A stretch of 64,000 nucleotides of DNA. Source: Lampris incognitus. Lineage: Eukaryota; Chordata; Actinopteri; Lampriformes; Lampridae. Below, piece after piece: positions 25,070 through 37,000 of the stretch. The notes beneath the pieces were generated by a model. The model saw only the letters and a list, made by a program, of their open reading frames with translations, did no database searches and had not been told where the DNA came from. The DNA lies in assembly GCF_029633865.1 (NCBI RefSeq), contig NC_079215.1, positions 50,265,843 to 50,329,842 on the forward strand, written 5' to 3'. A program made the position numbers and the translations under genes. Within the stretch, counting starts at the first letter, position 1, and each line of letters begins with the position of its first letter.

Positions 25070-28000
25070 GTAATGGGTTAATGGCCTGGAATGAGAGAAA
25101 TCGGTTATTTACAAGCTGCGTTACAGAAACATCTTTTGCAATTTGAGAGAAAAAGTGGAGCCAACATCATGGTTTAATGTTAATTTATGAGTATTAGGAA
25201 GTGGTAAATTTTTGGGTGGAACAGGATTGCCTAAATGGATATTCTGTATTTTTTATTTCTATTTTTAGGAACCACACCCTACAGCAGAGAATAAGGTAAA
25301 AGATTCAGCTTCACAGTCACCTGTCTTGCCTGCAATATCTGCCAAAAAGTCAGAGAAGGACCATCGGACAGAGCCCAGATGTGCAGAACCCATGGAAACA
25401 AATAGGGACACCAAGGAGGCCAAGGTCCCTGACGTTAAACCCAAAAGAAAAATGGAAAATGTTTCTCGTACTAAAGCTACGACTTCCTGCTCCCCTCGCT
25501 CCTCCTCTCCTACTTGTCCCTCCTCATCCTGTCCAGTTCCATCTTCTTCCATGGTTCCAGATCAGGATGAGGGAATTAAAGATGAAGAGAAGGTGGTGGA
25601 GCTCAAGGGTGAACTGAAAGAAAGTATGAAAGAAAAAGAGACTGTTGGAAAGGAAGAGTTGAAGAAAGTATCCAAAGTGGAAAAAATGGATGTGGACTTG
25701 AAGGTGGAAACAAAAACTGAAAAAAATAAACCAAGACAATCTGCGCAAGCATCTCGTCCCTCATCCACTCCCCCCTCTGACACAGGTATGACATTGTGAT
25801 TTAACTGATTAATGGTTCAAATATGTCTTAACTTAGACATGTACATAGTTAAATGGAACATATGCGCCCAGATTTTAAAGAAAATGCAAGTGCAGTCGGA
25901 AAAAAAATAGGATCAAGTCTAGACCTTGTTGTAATACTTAAAACCTTTTTTTTTTTAACCACAAAACTTGTCATGTTTGTTTTTCCTACTCCAATGTAAT
26001 CAATATAAAGGAGGATTTCATGCTTTATGGCAACTGTTTGTTCCAGGGTTGAAGTAGCGACCCCCATCTTGAGCCTTGGTTTATAACTGTCAGCAGTGAC
26101 CGTTTTCATAATTAACAACAAAGCAAAATGAAATGTAAGGGATTAGCTTTGAGATGTTTTTCTGGTTTTGTTTTGGTTTTTTTTGTACTTTTGATACTAC
26201 TTTGTAATTACCATTTATTCGTATTCTTATGTTCTTTGCTGGCGTCTCAAATAGTAAATTCTTTCATTTAAGTCCAATCTCCCCTAAATGATTAGCTAAT
26301 ATAAAAAAAAAATCATAGGTCTCACAAAGTGGGGAGTATTTTGAATGATGAAAATACTGACCACCCCAAAAAATTGTATAAAGAAATTTTGACAAATTTT
26401 CCCTATCAAGGTTTGGCTTTCCTGTTGTTTTTATTGCAAACAGACTTGCACGATTCCCTCCTATGATAGCCTGGAATATTATGTCCTGTAAATGTTATAC
26501 AGTTCAGTTTCTGACAGCCAGCTTGATTCTTGACATACCTTATCCCTTTGCCTATTTGAACTTTTAAGGTGGGAATTCGGGAAAACCACAAATATCCTTT
26601 TTGAAATATGTGGGACTCTTCTTAGATCCTTACCAGGTGAAAAAGTGTCTGCTTTGGCTGAAACATTGACTGAGTGTTATTGTAACTGACTTGAACCAGA
26701 ATGGGAGGGGGGAAAAAACAAAACGGAACCGCTGGAAATGTATACATTGGGGGGGGGGGCAAATCTCATATAGGTGATATCAGGTTGTACATTATGTGGA
26801 GACAGTATGGTTGGATCAAGGTGGACTCGCCCTCCAAGTTATAATTTTTGGTGGATTCAGACATTTAAGAGAGTTTTGGTGACCAGTGTCTTAAGCTGCC
26901 TTTTGCTGCTAATTAGCTTTTGTATTTTTGTTGTCAGTTTTCATCGGATTTTTTTTTTTTTTTGTCTTACCCAAGTCATCTGGCTAAAAACCATTAATTC
27001 ATACATCTGCATGTAGATTGTATACACTTGTTTATAGTTAAGCACTGAAAAATGTTTGAATAGTAGACAGCTACTTGTAGTGAATCACATTCGGACACTG
27101 AAAAGTGCCAAGTATTTTCAGCAAAACTGTTGGTTCAGAATGTCCACCCACTGTAGTGAGCAAGTTAACACTGACTTGGTATTTGTTCCTCTCCAACAGC
27201 GTCACAAGAAAAGAGCTCCACCTCGGGACTGAAGCGTACCTTGTCAGAAGGTGACGAGAAAAACAAACCGAATATAGAGCGGGATGTAAAGAGGCCCAAG
27301 GTAGAAGGCATGGCATTGGAAGCTCAGCTGGAACTGAAAATCACAGCAAAAGCAGGCAGTCGCCTTAAAGTTGAAAAGGTCTGTATGAAGTTGACATGTG
27401 CTTCATTATTGTTGTTTCAAAAAGGAAGGCTAAGTGAGCTCTACAATTTGCGTCTTTGCCTTTCACATTTTTCTTCCCTAGATTGTACAGCAGTTGATGG
27501 AGGATCGGCTGAGGGTTTTGCAGTTTACAGTGTTTGACAAAAGTTTACAAGAGCTGAAAGACAGAGTAGAAAAGATCGACTGTGCCACTAAACACCAGAC
27601 AACCATTAAAACACTACAAGTAAGTAAAAATTTGTTTTCTAGCAAATTTATTGCCTTAAATAATTTTGAATTGTGAAACTATATACCACTTTTACTTGAA
27701 ACTTTAAATTAGTAGAGTTATTTATCTTGCACCAAGTAGTGGCCCAATTTGAACTAAATCTCTTACTCTGTTGCAGGCTAAGATGGCTCGATTGACAAAA
27801 AAGTTTGGAGAGGCCAATCAGATCTCTGAGAACACAAGAAAACAGGATGTAAGATTTTATTTTGGTTTATGTTATATTTATTGAAACCCATTTTCCTAAT
27901 GAGAAAAGAAAGTTTCAATAGTTAAAGCGTGTTGTATAATTTTCACAGGCGCTCGTTACTGCTGCTGCTGCCGCTGCCGCTGCTGCTTCTACCAAGACTG

Positions 28001-31000
28001 CTGCTGCTGCTTCTACCAAGACTGCAACTGCTGCAAACACACCTCAGTCACAACGGTAAGTGTTATCATTTCTCTATATATTTCCTGTCTAGAATTCTCC
28101 TCAATCATGGTATATGTTTTGACCTTGAATGGTAATTGTCAAGGTTTTTTTGGGCAGTAAGTTCAAGTTTTATTGTACTGTTTATTAGACTATGTGCTCA
28201 AGAAAGAATATTTTCATTTATAGAAGTCCAGTTATAAAAGAAATTAAATATGTTGGCCTTGAAAGCAAACAGTAGTGTGTGACCTTTGGTGTTGTGTGTG
28301 AATTTACTTTGGGCCTTTGTATGAACGTGACAATACCGGACTGAAGCTAGTACTACACATGGAGCCGTTCACAGCGTGAATATTTGACATTTTCCGTTGG
28401 ATTACTATCAGTAATCCCTAGAGACTGGATTAATGGAGACAGAATAAAGACCGCAATCCTTAACTCCCAAAACCATACTTTTCGGAAACTGAGATTTCTT
28501 GGCATTTTCTTGTGTGCGTTTGTGTCAGGATCAACTTTTTTTAAATACCGTGCTTCAAATATTTCATTAAAGACTGGTTTGGAATAAACACACTTCCCAG
28601 TCTTGAGTTTTTCACCTGCAAAGTAACCCAGCATGGGTCCAGGTCCTGAGTCTTGTGACGTTCTACAATGTGAAGGCTGAGCGTTTCGTCAGACAGTGCA
28701 GAGTGTAGTTAAAACGGCACCTCTCCTCTCAACAGCGTGCTCCGTCGCCAGACAGTGGAGCCGCAGCCTGAGGCACCCAAAGAGGGACTGGCCCCCTCTG
28801 TTGGTAAGACACCTGCACTGTCAGTCAAGAAAAAAATGAAGGAAGAGAAGGAGAAGGAGAAGGAGGTGGACGAAGAGGGAGAGGAAGAAGAGGAGAACCC
28901 ATCTGTCCCACGCCGCATTGCCATTGCAGAACGCCTGTCAGAGCACAGTGAAGGGAAATGCAGAGGAGATATTAAGCTCCGCTCAATCAGTTCCCACATG
29001 GAGAGAATGCTATACTATAATTCCAAGAGAAGCTCAGGGAAACCCAGGGCTTACCGCTATGCATCCTACATATTTCGAAACTTAGTCCCCTATGAAATCT
29101 ACTGTGACTGGGTTTCAAAGGTTAACTACGTTGGGTTAATGGGCAAGGATGCGTTGCCCGTAAACGTAAGGAAGACTCTAAGGATGTATGTAGAACGTCG
29201 CTTCACTGAACTATCCTGCGAAAGGTGGAGAGAGATTCGTGACTCTATCAATGAAATACTGAGAGTGAAGAGGAAGCCAGAATTTTTTCGGAGTTGTGAA
29301 GAAAGAACTACTATATATTCTTGATTTTAAAAAAGGGGGGCGGGGTGTCATACCATGGCAGTTGTCATGATTAGATTACTGAAACTGTCAAAAGCATACA
29401 TATTATGTGTATTTTCTTTGTTGTTGCACTTAGCCTCTTCACAGTGCTCCTCGAAATAAAGGTGAATATGAAAAATATCCTATGTTGTGTTTAACAGTTT
29501 GAGGATTTGGGACGATAAAAAGAACACAGTAGAGTACTTAAAATTTTGATTTTATTTTTTTTTTTGGGGGGGGGGGCAGTGCAAGCTTTCCAGCTTTTTA
29601 GACCTGAAATTCGTATGGCTCTTGATCAGTAAGGGGGCGGGAGAGCTGTGTCCAACCACCTTCTTGATAATGTGTCACCTACTATTGTTTAAGTCTCATC
29701 AGAGAATCAATAATGTGCACAAGTGTTTACGCGGGAGAAATATTTCTGTCCTCCCGGGGTAAGCAACTGCCGCTGAATTTCCCATCTCATTGATTCAGGT
29801 AAGAGTTGAAGTTTATCAATAACCTATTCAAGCTTTGTATATAACTCAGCAGTGGTAGTGGCCTCAGGCACATTAAGCTTACATTTTACCAGTTGTATTA
29901 TATCTCATTAAACATTGTTAGAGCTCAGATGAATAACGCTTAGAGCTTCCTGTGCCCATGTTAGCTAGCTAATGAATGTTGTGTGCGCTGCAGGAGCCTG
30001 CGTTTATAACACACAAAGTGACACAAATCGCAGTTATATCATATTTACTGGTGGAGTTAACATGTATGGAGGCTCCTCTTTACAGCACTGTTGGGTCATT
30101 CGAGACAACTGCTTGGTTGACACAACACTGCTGTAGAGGAGTTGGCAACATGTGCCATAAGGTGGGCATGGGAGGACATTTGCAACGGCTCGATTGTTTT
30201 CATAAGAAATAATACGAGTGCTAGCGCCAGTAAAAATTCTGGCCTCTTTTACCTACTCTTAAATGCCATCTAAAAATAACTTTTGGTTAAGTCCACCATT
30301 CCCAAATTTCTTTAGTATGTCATTAGCACAGCGTGTATGTATCCAGTTCATTATTTTACATAGCTGGGTTGTCATAGATTTGTCATATAAAATGCCATGT
30401 ACGATATCAGTTTTGCTTCAGGCATTGCATTTGGCATTGTTACAGATGTTTAAAGTAGTTTTGGTTGACATTTGAAATCATAATTTCATTATATTTGCGC
30501 ATAACAATGGGATAATTTTCTATTTCCATGCCCGCTAAGTGATATTAGTCTCTTTCAAGTTGGACTTCAGGCTGCGGTTTTCCTTAAGAATAATTTTGTG
30601 GCTCAGAGAGAGAGAAAGAGACGGGGGCTGCTGAATGGAGCCAGACTTGGGCACAGTCGGTGTGCAAGTTCTAAATGTTTATGCTGAAGAAGAACTTTCA
30701 ATGAAAATTTATTTTAAAGGAGCTATTTATCCCAAAACCTCTGTTCATTTCTGACCCCTGTGCACATGTGCATACACACACAGACACACAGGAATCTTGG
30801 CTTTTTGAGTGGGAGTCCCATGTCATGGAGATGTGAGGAGGACATCAGTAAACAAAAGAGGCCTGTTTTAATGATGCAAAAACAGTTAAAAAAAATACTT
30901 GTATGACTATGTATGATTAAAGATGTTAATACAATGGCCTACATATGGGTTAAAAATCCACACCGTTGTCTTATTTTACAATTCTGTGTTTTATCAGCAT

Positions 31001-34000
31001 GGAACATTAAAGGATCCTGACCTCTGCTCTAGAGGATTAGGATTCTGCCATTTCCCTCTTCTGGCCACCTAATGTTCTTTATTTAATGGGGATGCAATAC
31101 AAAGTTGAATCTGCTCCCATTTGCAATTAATGCCAATTTTTATATTTCAACTATTTTCATAGAACACCCTAGACCAATGTGTTGAAGATTACATCAAACA
31201 GCCCTCAAGCAGATATAATTGATAAGGGACTGAGAACCATTTTAAATGGAGCTGACTTTTTAGGAAAGCGCAAGAAAGTTGAATCGGTTCATGTGGCCAC
31301 AACTTTTGAGAGAAATGTTTCAGCACTCATCTAAGTGACCTCTTCAGTTTCAACTGACTGCAGGTATCCCCACCCTTATAAACAATACAGTGGCATAATG
31401 ACTGAAACCAACGATCAGTTTCATATGCAAATTGCTGTGACTTTTCAATGGCAATGTGTGCCATTCACAGAGGATTAGGGAATAGTTGCAATCACAGCAT
31501 TGTAAGATGGTGACAGATGTACTCTTAGACCCCCACTCCCCCCTCAGTATGTCCCTCTTCACATACGGCCTCTTTGACTCCCCGTTCAAACCAGCATTCC
31601 GCCCTATCAAGGATGTGCGCATCCTCATCCTTGGAAGAGTGGCCACTGGCCTGTAGATGTTTGTAGACTGCGGAGTCCTGGCTTGACGCGTTAGCTCTTC
31701 TGTGCTGTGCCATCCTCTTGGCCAGCATCTGTTTAGTTTCCCCAATTTGCAATCCCCCTGGCACTTAACAGCGTTCACTATATTGCTCTGTTTGTGTTGA
31801 GGGACCAGATCCTTGGGGTGGACCAACTTCTGGCGCAGCATGTTTTGGGGTTTGAAAGCAATTGAGACGCAATGTTTGGAAAATACACGTCTCAATTGTT
31901 CGAAACTCTTGCCTCATATGGAATCACCACTGGTTTATGCATAGGCAGCTGTTTTCCTTCTCTTCGTTCAGTCGGTGTATCGTTTGGGCATCTTCTTGGT
32001 GTTGACAAAAGCCCAGTTAGGATAACCACCCTTGACCAGGGCTTGTTGAATTATGGGAATTCTCCACTTCCCATCCACTGTGTATGTGGGAACGTTGTCA
32101 GCTCGGTGGTACAGCGTCCTGATGACTCCTAGTTTGTGCTTCAGTGGAGTCCATCACTGAACTGAGGGGGGGCTAAGAGTACATCTGTCGCCATCTTACA
32201 ATGCTGTGATTACAACCATTCCCAAGTCCTCTGAATAGTACACATCGCCATTGAACAGTAACGGCAATTTGCATATGAAACTGATATGTTCAACTGTCAT
32301 ACCACTGTATTGTTTAAGGGTGGGGATACCTGCAGTCATTTGAGACTGAAGAGGTCACTTAGATAAATAAGTAATGAAACGTTTCTCAATAAACGTGTCC
32401 AGATGAACTGATTCAACTTTCTATGATATCCTTACCTGGATCATTGAACATGCATAAAGACAATGGCCTTGTGTACTATTCAAAGAGGATTGGGGAATAG
32501 TTGCACAGCATTGTTACAATGTTGTGATGTGCATATGAAACCGTTAGTTGTTTTCGGTCGTTATGCCACTGTATTGTTTATAAGGGTGGGTATACCTGCA
32601 GTCAGTTGAGACTGAAGACGTTACTTTAAATGAGTGATGAAGAGGTCACTTTAGATGAGTGATGAAACGTTTCTCTCAGTAAATGTTGTGTCCAGATTAA
32701 CTGATTCAACTTTCTGGGATTTCCTTACCTGGATTATTGAGCACGCATAAGGAGACTTCAGGAGATGATGCAAGAGGAAGGGGAGACTTTGTAAAAGTGA
32801 GTTGCCTTAGTAAGATCAATCAGCCTCTCTAAACAGAGCTGGAGTGGCTCAGTGGTGGAACCATGTTGGCACAAGTTACCAATTATTGGCCGGGTTTGCC
32901 CTTCCAGCACTCTCTCCAGTACACGGTCCATAAGTGGGGGTCAGCATTGACTTTAAAGGGCAATGTCTTGCACTCCAAAGCTGCAAACACCGGTGTGGAG
33001 ACATGAATCATATCAAGCTGTCATGTACCAGCTGAAAGCTTTATAGGAGTCTGCTATTCAGTACTACGCCAAGAAAGGAAAACATGTTCCTGTGAACATC
33101 AGCCTCTGCAGAAATATCAGGCCAAGGCAGCGGTACAAAGAACAGCTCATTAAAGCAGGAAGCGCAGAGGGCGAAATGACACCACTGCCACTCTGAAGGC
33201 CAGCCTCAGGAAGAGGGAAAGGCAAAAGGGACCTTGATTTCCACGGCTCATCACACCAGGCGGAAGCTTCAGAGAAAGGACTCGGAAGCTCTGGAAAAAC
33301 TACTTACAAGAGCAAAGAAGCAATAAGACTACTCTGTTCTTGTAAGACTTGGCTCTTACTTTTTTTAGGTTTTGGAAGCATTGCAGACCTGGCACCACTA
33401 TGACCTGAGGTATCATTTGACATGGGACTGGATCTGTGTGCCAAGATTTGAGTCATTACTGGGAAAATGACGGTTCCCTTGAGGACAGTTATCAGATAAT
33501 TGAAATTTGGTATGAAATATTTTAACAAAGTCTTAAACATGTGTTTTGAGACCTTTGTTCTTTGTGGGGAGATGTGGGTTGGGGCAGTGTTGCTTTTCAG
33601 TTCTGTTTTGTTTTTTCTTCTGAGTACTTACCTATACAACTGCTAGGCGTGAAAACAGACAGTTAAGTGCGGACATCATGTTGGAATGGGTACCTTGGAA
33701 CTAACACATTTCCACCTTCATTTGTTCCTGAGTGCCTATATCCATGCCGTTATGGATTTAGACAGTTCTAAGTATAAGCATCTTTCTAAACAGGCCAGTC
33801 CGGACTTCAATGGAGATAAAGCAGACTCCAGCAACCCTTGTCTCAACAAGTGGAACTGGTGAGTCGTATCATAAGAACTTACTGCCTTTATTGAGATTTT
33901 AATCTTAAAGCCAAGATGGTGATCATCTGTAGTGGTGACTACTGAGTTTGAGAATTTGATAAAAGGAAATTAATTAATCACTGTGAGGAAAGTTTATTTC

Positions 34001-37000
34001 ACAGAAGAAAATGTAACAAAACATTGCAGACCTACATGATGCAAAGAACATGAAAATAGAGCTCTTTGACAAGTGATGCATAGTATAGTGTGAGCAAGGA
34101 CCGTCTTCAGATAATTTTATCTGCAGAATGAACAGTGTACTGGTTTTCACTTGTAGTTCATGTCAATTAAAATAGACTGCCTAAGTGTTCATGAAATGTC
34201 CCACTAATAGTAATTAACGACCATTTGTGAGTAAATGTAATTAAACGCTCAAGAATGAACAGAAGTTGTTGAGTCAAAGTAAGTAAGAACTGCATTCAAT
34301 AGTTTTGAGCAATGCGTCAATTGGAGAGCTGAAAAAAACACTTCTCTATTTTTGTATTGTGTTCAGTGTTAAAATTGTACTTTGAGTGCTCTGGACCCAG
34401 TGCAGGGACCTGACCTCTGTTTAGAGCATAGAGCAGTAAGTGCTTTGACTCTTTCTAAAGATGAAATGGATTCAACTTCTGCTATAATGAGCAACAACTC
34501 ATCAATTGATTGAGCTACAAATAGTTCCAACTACCAATAAGAGTAATAGAGAGGTGGGAACAGTGAGGGATCGAGAGCTTTTTCAAAGCAGAGAGGAGAA
34601 ACAAAAACAAAAGAACGAAAACTAATCCATAGGGTGATAATACAGCTTTATTGTGTTGAGTAGACATGAAGCTTATAAGAGCATATTTGACTCGAGAGTT
34701 ACAAGCAGCTCATAACGGAAAAATGATTTGATCCATCTGAGGGGCACTTGCATAATGTTCATAAAAGAGTTCATTTTAACACTGTACTTGAAATTTAAAA
34801 GTTTAAGGCATATTTAATTAAAGAGTTGAAAGCAGCTAATAATAGGAGGAAAAAGGATTTGATCCACTTGCATAGGACTGAACAATGAATTCAGTGTTAC
34901 GTACTTCTCAGACCTTGCTTCACACATCCTAACTTTAGAGCCCTTCTAGTTTTTGGGATAACTTTCTCTAGCGTAGCCAATAAGTTGCTACAATACTTAG
35001 ATAAAGTTTCGTACTCAGTAGTTTAAAATATACAGCCACCTAACTGAAACTAAAAGTTGTTTTACATTGTTGACAATTGATTTTTAACTAGTTGGTGCGT
35101 GTGTGAGTGTGTTTGTGTGTGTGTAATTTATTTTAAAAACCCGTTCATAAAAAGAAGCTTAAAGTGTAGAACAGAAGAGCATTAATAGTACAACAGCAAC
35201 CATAGATGCATAAGACACCAAACAGGTGTGAATGCCTACACCCCTCAATAGTTTGGGAAGAACAGAGCAGTAGACAACAATTGTATAGTATAGCTCACAG
35301 CATTAGTGACAAAAAAACATAGCTGTTTGTCATAATATCAGCCTCTGTTTCCCGTGTCCCCCAGTGATCCCACCCATAGCTCATCCGACCACCGTTCCAA
35401 CCTCCACCGCCTTGGTGTCGCAGACACCCATCTTGCAGCTGATTACCTCCACCTCCAATGCCGCACCCACCCTTGCTACTGGTATCACCACCCAGAGTCC
35501 CACAGGCACCCTGCTGCTGAAGACGGCCTCTGGGAGCAGCATGGTGGCCCAAGGCCAGCCACTACTTATCCAGCTGCCTTTATCAATGGCCAACGGACAG
35601 ACGGGGACACTTGTCAACATTCCCGTTTCCTCTTTTCCTGCAGCCAACTCTCTCAATAAGGCCAAAACCACCACTCCATCCACCACCTTCATACTTAAGC
35701 CAGCTCCCTCCAACACCACTCCAGCTGCCTCAATGCCAGCCACTACAACTGTCCCAGCGCTCCAGACCTCCAGTGGTCAGAATCCCCCCACCCAAATTTC
35801 ACTGGCTCGGGCTGTGTACCAGGGGGGTTCTGGAGGAATAGGTACACCTAATGCTGGAGTTTCAGTCACCACAGCCAGGACCCCAGCTCATTCGGTTTCT
35901 GTAGCAGGAGCTATGGCTTCTACCTCGTCGCCTGCTGCCTCTGGGCCTGCAGCAACAGGCTCCACTGCTCCAGTACCACCACAAGGGACATCTATGACCT
36001 CAAAGACAGGTGAGTGTGCTGAAGGAAATATTCCTGCTGACTATGAAACTTTCAGTTTTTATTTTCCAAGTTTTTTTTTCCACTGTTAGTTTAGCCTTGT
36101 GTCATGTATAGAGAAAGCAAATCAGTATTGTTTTATTTACTGTGATTCCCTCGGCCAAAGAATGTTGTGGGAAAGCCCCCTTCAGTCTATGCATCTTAAC
36201 TTCATAGAATCAGACCTACTCGAAGATACCTTTTTATATCTGTGTGTACAGTTTGAAGGTGCTTTGAATGGTGAGTTTAGCCTAGCCTAGCTCAACTAAT
36301 TTCCTTGATGTCTACCGGGTTCATCAGCAGCTCTTTAAAAAAAAAAGGGGGGGGGACATCTCGGAAACTGATCGTTAATACTTTTTACTCATTAGCCTAT
36401 CAGTAAAAAAATGTCTTAATGTTTTCACAAGTACATTTAGAATCTGAAACTTGTATTATAGTTTTGAACTATTACATCTTAACATGTATATCTTCTATGG
36501 TGGAAGACCACACCTATCCGTTTTCTTCTACAGCCAAAGTAGATAGATCATTCTTCAGGTTTCAGGCTTATGGTCTTTTCAAACGGTAAGCGACACTCCG
36601 CCTGTGTACCCACTTGCTTGAATCCAAGGGGTCTCAATGCGCTCCTCATGTGAATGGACAGGCAGACAAGCACTCTGCGAGTAAACGCCAGGTGCTCTAC
36701 ACGTGGTAACCATGGAAATGACTTCTGTGCACTACTGTATCCCTGGCGATACAACTGTAGGTTCTTTATAGGCTATAGCATCATATCAAAATATATCTTC
36801 TAGAAATATTGAAAGAAAGTCTATAACTAAATAATATAACAAACACACACGGTAAGGATCAGTCTCTCGTCTATTTTGCGGGGTGACCCTACACATCACA
36901 CAGAAAATAGTTCGGCAGGCGTGTGTGTGAGACAAGCACGACCACAACGGTGTCACAGAATTGTGCCCACTTGTTTCACCGTATGACAGATTGCCCGCAT

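Noticed and set aside
31350..31895. 181-codon minus-strand frame
   Set aside because: Shadow frame of the Penelope GIY-YIG region; the real frame is the one with [11 protein letters not shown].
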